Source of the DNA: Bog-950 sp044225825
Lineage (GTDB): Bacteria > Bacteroidota > Bacteroidia > Chitinophagales > LD1
Assembly: GCA_044225825.1 (NCBI GenBank)
Contig: JBGAIB010000002.1
Coordinates: forward strand, 310,001-374,000
DNA length: 64,000 bases
Reading direction: 5' to 3'
The first letter of the stretch is position 1. Each line of letters opens with the position of its first letter. A program made the position numbers and the translations under genes. The notes under the pieces are model-generated. The model ran no database searches. It was not told the DNA's origin and was given only the letters and a program-made list of their open reading frames with translations. Shown here piece by piece: positions 9,102-17,795 of this stretch.

Positions 9102-9867
9102 GTTTCGCTGCTAAAATTACTAATGTACTGATGGTGGTTACAAATGACATATAGGGTGCAAGATCGCGCAGGATAACCGCCGGTACGTTCTTTTTCCTTT
9201 CGATATAAACGATATCGTTGGACTGTAAGATCAGGTTGCTTTTGCGCATGCCATCCAACGTCGAGAGGTCGATCAATATTACCTCCGGGTTTTTCATGTC
9301 GCCACGTAAAACCTTGATGTTATACGCCTTATAATCATCGGGTATACCACCCGATCTGGCAATGATTTCCAGAATCGAGGTTGGCGCCTGGTTCAATGGC
9401 TCCACCGAACTTACGCTTCCTTTAAAAACAAAAACACGCCGGTTAATCACTTTCAGCACTACATAAGGGTCCACATACAACGAGGCATACTTATCCGCCA
9501 ATATATTCTCGAGTTGCGTCTCGGTATATCCCTTTACAAAATATTCACCTAAAATCGGCAGCTTAACAAAACCTTCATTATCTACTAAAAACGTGGTGGG
9601 GTTACCTGAACTTCCGGTTTGCACACCCGTGTTGCCGGTGGTTGAACCGTTTTCTCCAACCACATCAATCAGCTTAAATCCTTCACGTGCATACAAGCGC
9701 AGCGTAAATTCATCTCCCGGTTCAATAACATATTCATCAACACGCTTTTGTGCCAATTCAAAAAACTGGTAATCCTTTTGCCGGAACATTTGACTTGGGA
9801 AAAAAACCTTGCAGGATGAGAAGGAGAAGATTACCCCTAAGAACACCACTAATCGTATATAGTTCAT
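9091..9867 (-). CDS. Wza-like polysaccharide export outer-membrane lipoprotein
   Basis: The start at 9867 gives MNYIRLVVFLGVIFSFSSC, a signal ending in a lipobox with Cys19; an upstream in-frame codon at 9894 would bury this signal and is less likely. The mature protein has the polysaccharide export domain (YVIEPGDEFTLRLY) followed by SLBB-like beta-grasp segments (ILEIIARSGGIPDDYKAYNIKVLRG). A final hydrophobic stretch may be the outer-membrane helix. Such proteins form the outer-membrane channel for capsule or exopolysaccharide and pair with PCP proteins like the neighbouring kinase. At about 258 residues it is shorter than E. coli Wza, as usual in Bacteroidota. Confidence 0.92.
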   Translation of the reverse strand: MNYIRLVVFLGVIFSFSSCKVFFPSQMFRQKDYQFFELAQKRVDEYVIEPGDEFTLRLYAREGFKLIDVVGENGSTTGNTGVQTGSSGNPTTFLVDNEGFVKLPILGEYFVKGYTETQLENILADKYASLYVDPYVVLKVINRRVFVFKGSVSSVEPLNQAPTSILEIIARSGGIPDDYKAYNIKVLRGDMKNPEVILIDLSTLDGMRKSNLILQSNDIVYIERKKNVPAVILRDLAPYMSFVTTISTLVILAAKLGK

Positions 9868-9934
9868 AATTGGCCTCGGAAATGTAACAAACATAGGAAA
9901 AATAACCGGGGCATGCCCTTACAACAGGGGTCCG

Positions 9935-11116
9935 CTATGCTAACAGGCTGGTGTAAAGTGTCCGCATATCGGAGCATAACCGCTTGTGACTGAACTTTTC
10001 ATAAACGTGCTGGGCACCTGATTGACTCATTTTCAACCTTAAAGATTCACTGTTTACCAGTTTTGCCAGGTTAGCGGCAAAAGCGCCCACATCCTCCGAA
10101 GGCGACAGAAGAGCCGTTTCTCCGGGAATAACCACATCGTTTATACCCCCAACCATGGTACTTACAATAGGTTTGCCCGAGGCCTGGGCCTCTATCAGAC
10201 TTACAGGGGTGCCCTCATTTTTGGAGGTCAGGGCAATAATATCCATCCCGGCGTTCGAAACATCTATCTGTTTGATCCAGCTGGTAAAAGTTACAATTGC
10301 TGTGGTGCTTTCGGTTCCATTGCAATAGCTTAGTTCCAATTCGTTGGCCAGGGCTTCTATTTTGGGCCGCTCTTCTCCATCACCAATTATAAACACCCGT
10401 ACGTTCTTGGTGGTCATGCCCAGCAACTGTTTAACTGCACGTAAAAACAGGTCATGGTTCTTTATCGGCACCAGGCGGCCCACTATACCTATTGCAACGT
10501 CCTCCTCCTGTAAACCATATTGCTCCCGGAAAGCTTTCCGTTTTTCTTCCTTGTTTTCTCCAAACTTCCGCAAATCAAAACCCAATGGGATAATTTGAAA
10601 TTTATCGGCAGGAGCAATTTTATAGGTCTCCGAAAGTTCATTGCGTTGCAACTCGCTGAGTGCAATTATCTTGGTAGTGCGTTTCGCTAAATAGCGTTCA
10701 ATTTCCAAAAACACCCGTGTTTTTGCTGCACTGAAATAGGAGTGGAACACATGCCCGTGAAAGGTATGAACAATAACCGGCACACCACTATGCGATGCTG
10801 CTAAACGGCCTACTGCACCGGCTTTTGCCGCATGCGTATGAACAATATCCGGTTTATACTCTTCAATTATCTTCCGCAGTTTATAATACGATTTGTAATC
10901 CTTAAACGGGTTAAGTTCACGATACATATCAGGCACATATACCGGATGTAAATCCAGGTCGCGCACAATAAACTCCGAACTTTCCTCTTCGTCATCCTTC
11001 ATGCCCGAAACCAACAACGTTTCATACTCCGGCTCCATAAACTTGCTCAAGTAAGCAGCATTATAGGTAGGACCGCCCAAATTCAGGCGATTGATAATTC
11101 TAAGTACCCGCGGCAT
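9935..11116 (-). CDS. Glycosyltransferase family 4
   Basis: This 393-residue GT-B protein begins MPRVLRIINRLNLGGPTYN, a typical GT4 N-terminus. It has DIVHTHAAKAGAVGRLAA and the donor-binding region with TSKNEGTPVSLIEAQASGKPIVST, including the EX7E-like pair that contacts the nucleotide sugar. It should add a sugar to the growing lipid-linked repeat on the cytoplasmic side. The residues around HTHAAKAG resemble WbpU/WbnH-type transferases, but donor and acceptor cannot be assigned. Its ATG overlaps the TGA of the upstream amidotransferase gene by 1 nt, so the two are coupled. Confidence 0.9.
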   Translation of the reverse strand: MPRVLRIINRLNLGGPTYNAAYLSKFMEPEYETLLVSGMKDDEEESSEFIVRDLDLHPVYVPDMYRELNPFKDYKSYYKLRKIIEEYKPDIVHTHAAKAGAVGRLAASHSGVPVIVHTFHGHVFHSYFSAAKTRVFLEIERYLAKRTTKIIALSELQRNELSETYKIAPADKFQIIPLGFDLRKFGENKEEKRKAFREQYGLQEEDVAIGIVGRLVPIKNHDLFLRAVKQLLGMTTKNVRVFIIGDGEERPKIEALANELELSYCNGTESTTAIVTFTSWIKQIDVSNAGMDIIALTSKNEGTPVSLIEAQASGKPIVSTMVGGINDVVIPGETALLSPSEDVGAFAANLAKLVNSESLRLKMSQSGAQHVYEKFSHKRLCSDMRTLYTSLLA

Positions 11117-13017
11117 CAGGCTAAATATTTCTTATACCAATACTGAAAAACCAGCAAAGCCCATAGGGTAGCATGCACATCCTCCGGGTTGTTGCTGTAT
11201 AATTTGTGCTTTAGGTTTTCTATCTGTTCGGGGTCAAATATGCCCTGTTCTTCTATAAATTTTCTTTCCAGCAACTGTTCCTCAATAAGGGAGCGAAGGC
11301 CGGTACGCATCCATTTCAATAGGGGCACCTCAAAACCATGCTTCGGACGATTAAATAGCTCCTGTGGTAATTCGTCCCTAAAGGCATCCTTCAGTATTTT
11401 CTTTCCATTGCCCGGTTCAATCTTGTATTGCTGTGGCAAACTAAAGGCATAGTCTACCACCGTATAGTCCAGCAACGGCACACGTACTTCCAAACTGTTC
11501 GCCATACTCATCAGGTCTACCTTGGTCAGCATGTCGTCCGGTAATACCATATGCATATCTGCCAACAACATGTCGTTCAGGTCGCCCTGTTCGGTAACCA
11601 ATCGGGTAACTTGTTGCTTTCGCCGCTGTAGCTCCGTTTCGTTTACGCGCTTTTTGTCGGCCAACATTCGTAGCACCTGTTCTTCGCCGGTAAGTGTACA
11701 CCATTGCCAATAGCGTTCGGCTCGGGTTAACTGCAACCCCGTACTATACCGCTGTGCCTGGCGGAACAAATTACCCCACTTGCTGTGTCTTGATTTTGGC
11801 AGCAGGTTTAAAGCTGGTAGCGCTGCTTTAATAAACGTGTTAATCAAACCTGTTTGCTGGGCCCGTAAAGCCGCACGATGTTTGTTGTAACCGGCAAAAA
11901 GCTCATCGCCACCATCGCCCGACAGGGCAACGGTTGCTTTCTGCCGGGTGTAATGGCATAATATATTTACCGCAATAGCCGATGAATCGGCAAAGGGCTC
12001 ATCTATATAATCAAGCACATCAAAGATGCGGTCAAACATTTCTTCGTTTGTTACCGCATATACGGTGTGGTTGGTTTTAAATTTTGCTGCAACAAGATTG
12101 GCATACTTTGTTTCGTCAAAGTAAGGCTCGTCCTTATAGCCTATACTAAAGGTGTTAAGACCGCTAACATGCTTTGCGGCACAATAGGTAACAATCGAAG
12201 AATCGATGCCACCGCTCAAAAATGCGCCAAGCGGCACATCCGAAACCAATCGGCGTTGAACAGCGTCCTCCACTAATTGTCTGAGTTTACCGGTAGCCTG
12301 TTCGTAGCCACCGGCAGGAGCTGTTACCTTATAGCCCGAAGTAAAAGGTATAGTATACCATTGATTTATTTGCAGTTCACCGGTATCGCTTATCACCGCA
12401 CAATGGCCGGGGGGTAATTTGCGAAAATTGCGGAGCATAGCGCTGTTGCCCGGCACATAGTTTAACTGAAAATACAGCGCCATGGTAGTAAAGTCAATTT
12501 CCCGCTTAATAGGAAACTTCAACAGGGCCTTCATTTCGCTGCCAAACAAAATCAGGTCATCGTTTTGGTAAATGTGCAGTGGTTTAATGCCGTAGCGGTC
12601 ACGGGCCAGAAATACTTCACGCTTTTGATTATCGTATATAGCAAAAGCAAAAAAACCATTTAAATGGTGCAGTGCCTCAACGCCCAGGCGCTTATATAAA
12701 TAAAGCAACACTTCGGTATCTGACGAAGAAACAAAGTTTATATCCGAGAGAAATTGCGCTCTAAGCTCGCGGTAATTAAAAATTTCTCCGTTAAAAATTA
12801 TCGAATACCGGCCCTCGGCATCCATCATAGGCTGGTTGGCGACTGTTGTTGTATCAATAATCGAAAGCCGTGCATGCGCAAAGCCAACTTTAGGTGATAC
12901 GGAAATGTGCCGGTGAGCATCAGGGCCCCGCTTATTCAGGCAACTAACAGCCTGTTGCAAGGCCTCTTGTAAACCTTTCTCTTCCTTACCCGAAAAATAC
13001 CCAACTATACCGCACAT
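11116..13017 (-). CDS. AsnB-type glutamine-dependent asparagine synthase (polysaccharide amidotransferase)
   Basis: The start at 13017 is set by the need for a catalytic Cys2: the product begins MCGIVGYFSG. An N-terminal class II glutaminase domain (about 1-210) is followed by an ATP-pyrophosphatase synthase domain with LSGGIDSS near residue 257 and LSGDGGDELFAGY. Total length is about 633 residues. Housekeeping AsnB makes asparagine, but homologues in polysaccharide loci (WbpS and similar) are thought to amidate uronic acids. Its position in the export operon and the second paralogue at 18986 favour the latter role. A near-consensus -7 element lies just upstream on the minus strand. Confidence 0.92.
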   Translation of the reverse strand: MCGIVGYFSGKEEKGLQEALQQAVSCLNKRGPDAHRHISVSPKVGFAHARLSIIDTTTVANQPMMDAEGRYSIIFNGEIFNYRELRAQFLSDINFVSSSDTEVLLYLYKRLGVEALHHLNGFFAFAIYDNQKREVFLARDRYGIKPLHIYQNDDLILFGSEMKALLKFPIKREIDFTTMALYFQLNYVPGNSAMLRNFRKLPPGHCAVISDTGELQINQWYTIPFTSGYKVTAPAGGYEQATGKLRQLVEDAVQRRLVSDVPLGAFLSGGIDSSIVTYCAAKHVSGLNTFSIGYKDEPYFDETKYANLVAAKFKTNHTVYAVTNEEMFDRIFDVLDYIDEPFADSSAIAVNILCHYTRQKATVALSGDGGDELFAGYNKHRAALRAQQTGLINTFIKAALPALNLLPKSRHSKWGNLFRQAQRYSTGLQLTRAERYWQWCTLTGEEQVLRMLADKKRVNETELQRRKQQVTRLVTEQGDLNDMLLADMHMVLPDDMLTKVDLMSMANSLEVRVPLLDYTVVDYAFSLPQQYKIEPGNGKKILKDAFRDELPQELFNRPKHGFEVPLLKWMRTGLRSLIEEQLLERKFIEEQGIFDPEQIENLKHKLYSNNPEDVHATLWALLVFQYWYKKYLA

Positions 13018-13057
13018 ACTATTCAATCAAGCAGAAGCCAAAGATGAAATATTCATT

Positions 13058-13065
13058 TAAATTTG
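13058..13065 (+). promoter_or_regulatory. Promoter -7 element (TAAATTTG) for the rightward polysaccharide arm
   Basis: TAAATTTG is an exact TAnnTTTG match that ends 9 nt before the ATG at 13075. It overlaps the TTG at 13063, which therefore is unlikely to be the translation start. The spacing implies a very short or absent leader. Confidence 0.5.
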
Positions 13066-13074
13066 GCCGAAGTT

Positions 13075-14409
13075 ATGGATGTTTATGATTTTTTGCTTGC
13101 ACCGATATACCTCGCCATTATTTATTTTTTGGCGGCCCGCACCCGCAGCAAGCATAATCACGACCCCGTTTATGCCCGTTATTATTTAAAAGGGCTCAAT
13201 TACAAAATAATTGGGGTGTTTAGTTTCACGTTCATTTATCTGTTCTATTACGGCGGGGGCGATACCATTTCCTACTTCAAGGCAATAAAACCTGTCGGCG
13301 CACTCCTCTATAAAAACCCTTCCGCCTTTTTTGCGTTTTGTCTCGACCCAAATGCCCCTTACCCGGCTGAATGTATGTACGAGGCTGCTCAAAAAAGTGT
13401 GATTTATATGTTGCGCGGTTCACCAACGCTAACAACCATTCGTATCGGTGGATTATTGAGCATTATAAGCCTCAATTCCTTTTTCCCGCTTAGCATCATT
13501 TTTTGTTACATCGGTTACTTATTCGAGTGGCGCTTGTTCCGGCTGTTGTGCAACGTATATCCCTCTTTAACCGATCAATTATCGCTGCCCTTTCTGATGA
13601 TTCCTTCTGTATTGTTCTGGGGATCCGGCATCGGCAAGGATGCCATCATGTTTGGTTCTATCATGTTTTTCGTTTATTGTTTCTACAATTTGGCGATCCT
13701 TAAACGGCAAATCATCAAATACCTGCTGCTGCTGGTGTTTACCGGTTTTTTAATATCCCTCATCCGCGGCTTTATTTTATTTACGCTGTTACCCTGCTGT
13801 TTGCTCATGGGGGTAACTTACTACCAAAGCAACATTCGCAGTTCTGCGTTGCGGTTTTTAATTGCCCCGGCCTTAATTGCAGGTGCTGTTGTAGCTTCCT
13901 ATTTAATCATTAACACACTGGGCAGTTCTGTTGAATCGTATAGCATAGAATCGCTGCAACAAAAGGCAGAAGGGTTTCGCAGCTGGCACACTACACAGGG
14001 GGGCTCTACCTATTCTATAGGCGAAGGCGAAATGGATTTTAGCGCCGGTGGCATTGCAAAGCAAGCACCGGTAGCGCTTATTACCTGTTTATATGGCCCG
14101 TTCATCTGGCAGGTACGTAACCCTGTTATGCTTATTTCAGCCATCGAGAGTTTATACCTGCTTTACCTCAGCCTGCGCTTATTTTTTAATAAACGCATTT
14201 ATGCCTTCTTCCGGGTGCTCTTATCCGACCACTGGGTGGTGTTCTGCCTCCCGTTTGTGTTTGTGCTGGCAATTGCCATTGGCTTAACCAGCTTTAATTA
14301 TGGTGCGCTGGTTCGCTATCGTATTCCTGTGCTGCCTTTCCTGGGTCTACTATTGGTGGTGGTAAATTACCACCTCAACAAAACCGGACAAAACTCTAAT
14401 ACCAACTAA
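13075..14409 (+). CDS. Polytopic membrane protein, candidate polysaccharide polymerase
   Basis: The ATG at 13075 gives MDVYDFLLAPIYLAIIYFL and 444 residues with about ten hydrophobic segments. A cytoplasm- or periplasm-facing stretch after the third segment (YYGGGDTISYFKAIKPVG) and a loop of about 70 residues near the middle are the main hydrophilic parts. I do not recognise a named family with confidence; size, topology and position at the head of the polysaccharide arm resemble Wzy/EpsG-like polymerases. The next gene starts 7 nt after its stop. The TTG at 13063 is a possible alternative start, but it sits inside the promoter element. Confidence 0.75.
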   Translation: MDVYDFLLAPIYLAIIYFLAARTRSKHNHDPVYARYYLKGLNYKIIGVFSFTFIYLFYYGGGDTISYFKAIKPVGALLYKNPSAFFAFCLDPNAPYPAECMYEAAQKSVIYMLRGSPTLTTIRIGGLLSIISLNSFFPLSIIFCYIGYLFEWRLFRLLCNVYPSLTDQLSLPFLMIPSVLFWGSGIGKDAIMFGSIMFFVYCFYNLAILKRQIIKYLLLLVFTGFLISLIRGFILFTLLPCCLLMGVTYYQSNIRSSALRFLIAPALIAGAVVASYLIINTLGSSVESYSIESLQQKAEGFRSWHTTQGGSTYSIGEGEMDFSAGGIAKQAPVALITCLYGPFIWQVRNPVMLISAIESLYLLYLSLRLFFNKRIYAFFRVLLSDHWVVFCLPFVFVLAIAIGLTSFNYGALVRYRIPVLPFLGLLLVVVNYHLNKTGQNSNTN

Positions 14410-14416
14410 AAGAGTT

Positions 14417-15400
14417 ATGAAAGATAAAACACATGCATTGGTTTGTGGTGCCGGCGGCTTTATCGGCCATCACCTGGTAAAGCGCCTAAAACAGGAAGGC
14501 TACCATGTTACCGCTGCTGATTTAAAACTTCCTGCTTTCGGCGCTACGCAGGCCGATGAATTTTTAATCGGCGATTTGCGCGAACCTGCATTTTGTACCT
14601 CTCTGTTCCATCAAAAATTCGATGAAGTTTACCAGTTGGCTGCCGACATGGGTGGCGCAGGATATATCTTTACAGGAGAACATGATGCCGCCGTTATGTT
14701 TAACTCGGCCCTGGTTAACTTGAATATCCTGAAGGCTTGCAGCCTTAACAAACCGGCAAAACTTTTTTATTCCTCGTCCGCCTGTATATACCCTGTTTAC
14801 AATCAACAGGACCCCGCCAACCCCATGTGTGCTGAGGATAGTGCATACCCGGCGCAGCCGGATAGCGAATACGGCTGGGAAAAACTTTTCAGCGAACGCC
14901 TGTTTTTAGCTTTTATGCGCAACGAAGGCTTACCTGTGAGGATTGCGCGCTTCCACAACATTTATGGCCCCGAGGGAATTTGGGAAGGAGGCAGGGAAAA
15001 AGCACCATCCGCCCTCTGCCGCAAAGTGGCGCAAGCCACCTCCGGCAGTGCTATTGAAGTGTGGGGCGATGGTATGCAAACACGTTCATTCTTGTATATC
15101 GATGATTGTATAGAAGGTATCAGGCAGTTTATGCAGGGCCAATTTGCCGGTCCTCTGAATATTGGCTCCGAAGAGATGATTTCAATAAACGACCTGGCCC
15201 GCTTAATCATTGAAATTTCAGGCAAACAACTTTCCGTAAACAATATTCCGGGGCCAACAGGTGTTAGGGGCCGCAATTCAGATAATACACTGGTGAAAAA
15301 CATGCTGGGTTGGCAACCATCCATAAGTTTGCGGCAGGGGCTCGAAAAAACCTACACATGGATTGCATCCGAAGTGCGTAAAAGCCAACAGGCTTTATAG
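14417..15400 (+). CDS. GDP-mannose 3,5-epimerase-like NAD-dependent epimerase
   Basis: This 327-residue extended SDR has the NAD motif GAGGFIG (11-17) and the catalytic YxxxK as Tyr152/Lys156. It matches the plant GDP-mannose 3,5-epimerase at stretches outside the general SDR core: AADMGGAGYI, SSACIYP, RFHNIYGPEG, GGREKAPSALCRK, WGDGMQTRSF and GPTGVRGRNSDN. Cys123 and Lys195 fall at the positions of the two acid-base residues known in Arabidopsis GME. The reaction would convert GDP-mannose to GDP-L-galactose (and GDP-L-gulose), giving an L-galactose donor for the polysaccharide. I base this on remembered family motifs; a WcaG-like reductase is less likely given these motifs. Confidence 0.87.
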   Translation: MKDKTHALVCGAGGFIGHHLVKRLKQEGYHVTAADLKLPAFGATQADEFLIGDLREPAFCTSLFHQKFDEVYQLAADMGGAGYIFTGEHDAAVMFNSALVNLNILKACSLNKPAKLFYSSSACIYPVYNQQDPANPMCAEDSAYPAQPDSEYGWEKLFSERLFLAFMRNEGLPVRIARFHNIYGPEGIWEGGREKAPSALCRKVAQATSGSAIEVWGDGMQTRSFLYIDDCIEGIRQFMQGQFAGPLNIGSEEMISINDLARLIIEISGKQLSVNNIPGPTGVRGRNSDNTLVKNMLGWQPSISLRQGLEKTYTWIASEVRKSQQAL

Positions 15401-15610
15401 GTTTAAGTGCGATTAAGGGCAAATTTTTATTTTCGCCCTAATGGCAGCAATAGCCGGTTGCTATAAACCTGCCGGCCATTGAAACTGCAGTAGGTTAATC
15501 AATTAGTAATAGCTATTCTAAAAAACTCATCATTCAGCTCTGGGAATGGGAAAACGAGGACGATTTTTGTCGACTCTCCCGAAAACGAGGTGGTTTTAAA
15601 GTAACGAAGC
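15401..15610 (+). promoter_or_regulatory. Leader region before the Wzm/Wzt genes
   Basis: This 210-nt gap breaks the otherwise tight operon. Near its start, TTAAGGGC and GCCCTAA are separated by a T-rich loop and could form a weak stem. Near its end the 9-mer AAAACGAGG occurs twice (15551 and 15582), 31 nt apart, flanking a GACGATTTTTGTCGAC stretch. It may hold a promoter or anti-termination signal for the exporter genes; no JUMPstart/ops sequence was seen. Confidence 0.35.
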
Positions 15611-16456
15611 ATGCCAGAAAAAGAAAAGTGGGATTTAGAAATTTCGTCTAGCCAGGGGTGGTTATCTTTCGATTTTGCCGAAGTTTGGCGCTATCGCGAT
15701 CTCCTGGTTCTTTTTATTAAACGCGATATTGTTACCACCTATAAACAAACCATCCTGGGGCCTTTGTGGTTTTTTATTCAGCCCCTTATTACTACGGCCG
15801 TATTCCTCAACACCTTTGGCCGCATCAAGGAAATAAACCTCGAAGGACCACCTTTGCTGTTCTACATGGGCGGCGTAGTGCTTTGGCAGTATTTTTCGTC
15901 CAGCCTTACGTCTACCTCTAACACCTTTGTAAACAATGCCTCTATTTTCGGAAAGGTTTACTTTCCGCGTATTATCTTGCCGGTTTCAACAGCCTTGGCC
16001 AATCTGGTAAAGTTCACAGTTCAATTTGCCTTATACCTGGCCGTGGTGGGCTACTATATATTTACTACACCGGATATTAGGCCCAATATGTATTTACTGC
16101 TCACCCCATACCTGCTGTTCCTAATGGTAATAACCTGCCTTGGTATTGGCATGCTGGTTTCTGCCTTATCCATCAAATACCGCGACTTTCAGTATATGAT
16201 GGTTTTTGCTGTACAGTTATTGATGTTTGCTTCACCTGTTATATTCCCGTTGGTTTCGCTCCCCGAAAAACTGCAACGCATTTTGGTTTTTAACCCCATG
16301 GTAGCTGTTATCGATGGCATTCGTTATGGTTTCACCGGTGTCGGGCATTTTAGCTGGTGGGAAATTGCCGCCGGTTCCATTACCGGTTTACTGGTATTTA
16401 TAATAGGTGCCATATTTTATAACCGTGCCGAAAAGTCGTTTGTAGACACCGTGTAG
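15611..16456 (+). CDS. wzm: ABC-2 type polysaccharide export permease (Wzm)
   Basis: The 281-residue protein has six hydrophobic segments and the TagG/Wzm/KpsM family pattern: RDLLVLFIKRDIVTTYKQTILGPLWFFIQP at the N-terminus and FASPVIFPL late in the protein. Such permeases pair with an ATPase to move lipid-linked polysaccharide across the inner membrane. The ATPase gene follows after 3 nt. The presence of this exporter in the same locus as a Wzc-like kinase is unusual, because those normally belong to the Wzx/Wzy route. Confidence 0.93.
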   Translation: MPEKEKWDLEISSSQGWLSFDFAEVWRYRDLLVLFIKRDIVTTYKQTILGPLWFFIQPLITTAVFLNTFGRIKEINLEGPPLLFYMGGVVLWQYFSSSLTSTSNTFVNNASIFGKVYFPRIILPVSTALANLVKFTVQFALYLAVVGYYIFTTPDIRPNMYLLLTPYLLFLMVITCLGIGMLVSALSIKYRDFQYMMVFAVQLLMFASPVIFPLVSLPEKLQRILVFNPMVAVIDGIRYGFTGVGHFSWWEIAAGSITGLLVFIIGAIFYNRAEKSFVDTV

Positions 16457-16459
16457 CAT

Positions 16460-17767
16460 ATGAGTATAGTATTAAAAGCAGATGGCGTTTCTAAAATGTA
16501 CCGGCTCGGTTTAACCGGTTCGGCAACAGTTGCTGACGACCTTAGAAGAACCTGGGCTAAAATACTTGGCCGGGAAGATCCATTTGCTAAAATCGGCGAA
16601 ACAAACGACCGCACCAGCAAGGGCGCTTCAAACTACGTATGGGCACTTAAGGATGTATCCTTTGAAATTGAACAGGGCGATGTATTAGGTGTTATTGGAA
16701 AAAACGGTGCAGGAAAAAGCACTCTTCTCAAAATACTCTCCCGGGTTACTTCGCCTACCAAAGGCACCTTAAAAGCCCGTGGCCGTATAGCCAGCTTGCT
16801 GGAAGTGGGAACCGGCTTTCACCCCGAATTATCAGGCCGCGATAATATTTACCTGAACGGCACTATACTTGGTATGACCCGCGCCGAAATAAGCAGGAAG
16901 TTTGATGAGATTGTTGACTTCTCTGGGGTAGAGCGTTATATTGATACGCCCGTAAAACGTTATTCCTCGGGTATGTATGTGCGTCTGGCCTTTGCAGTGG
17001 CAGCACACCTGGAACCTGAAATTATGATTGTGGACGAAGTGTTGGCGGTAGGCGATTCGGAGTTTCAGAAAAAATGCCTCGGCAAAATGAACGCGGTATC
17101 TAAGGAAGAAGGACGGACAATCCTTTTTGTTAGCCATAACATGGGCGCTATACAGGAGCTATGTAACAAAGCTATGCTGATGCACCATGGCACCGTACGC
17201 GAATTTGGCCCTACCCCTACTATCATAACCTCGTATCTAAACAGTTTCCGCTCACGCAATTTCGATATCAGCCTCGAAGAACACACCGATAGGGTTGGCA
17301 ATGGCGATGTTAAGTTCACTTCATTCGAAATCAGAAACGAGCAGGGCTTGCTGATTGACAACCTGCTTAGCGGCCAGAGCGGAGAGTTTGTGTTAGGTTT
17401 TAAAGTTAACCGGCCACAGGAAACTAACACCTTCCACTTTTCGATACGTGTTACCGACGATCACGATAACACGATTTTCCATTTGTCTACTACCGTTGCA
17501 AATGGCGTGGAATTTAAGCTGGATACCGGTGTTACAGCCGGTAAGGCTGTTTGTCGCTTCTCTAATTTGCCCGTGCAGCCCGGAATTTATTACGTGCATT
17601 TGTTTTGCAGTAATTTACAACAGGTATTTGACCACGTTAGTTATGCGGCACAAGTCGAAATAGAGTCCGGCAATTTTTTCGGAACAGGTAAGCTTCCTCA
17701 ATTCGGTAATATGCTGGTGCACCATAAATGGACACTTGTAAACGCCTCTGAGGAAGCGCTGCAATAA
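16460..17767 (+). CDS. wzt: ABC polysaccharide export ATPase with C-terminal Wzt carbohydrate-binding domain
   Basis: The 435-residue protein has an ATPase domain (about 1-250): Walker A GVIGKNGAGKS, signature YSSGMYVRLA and Walker B IMIVDEVLAVGD. An extra domain of about 170 residues follows (from about 265), matching the Wzt_C beta-sandwich that recognises the modified end of an O-polysaccharide in E. coli O8/O9a systems. The extra domain predicts that export depends on a terminal structure of the chain. A 45-residue insertion between the first strand and Walker A (rich in Asp and Arg) is typical of the family. It is coupled to the permease with a 3-nt gap. Confidence 0.93.
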   Translation: MSIVLKADGVSKMYRLGLTGSATVADDLRRTWAKILGREDPFAKIGETNDRTSKGASNYVWALKDVSFEIEQGDVLGVIGKNGAGKSTLLKILSRVTSPTKGTLKARGRIASLLEVGTGFHPELSGRDNIYLNGTILGMTRAEISRKFDEIVDFSGVERYIDTPVKRYSSGMYVRLAFAVAAHLEPEIMIVDEVLAVGDSEFQKKCLGKMNAVSKEEGRTILFVSHNMGAIQELCNKAMLMHHGTVREFGPTPTIITSYLNSFRSRNFDISLEEHTDRVGNGDVKFTSFEIRNEQGLLIDNLLSGQSGEFVLGFKVNRPQETNTFHFSIRVTDDHDNTIFHLSTTVANGVEFKLDTGVTAGKAVCRFSNLPVQPGIYYVHLFCSNLQQVFDHVSYAAQVEIESGNFFGTGKLPQFGNMLVHHKWTLVNASEEALQ

Positions 17768-17795
17768 CAACAAGGCTCGGCCTAAACTTTAGCTC

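Noticed and set aside
13021..15610. Search for JUMPstart/ops anti-termination sequences before the polysaccharide arms
   Set aside because: No GGCGGTAG-like sequence was found.
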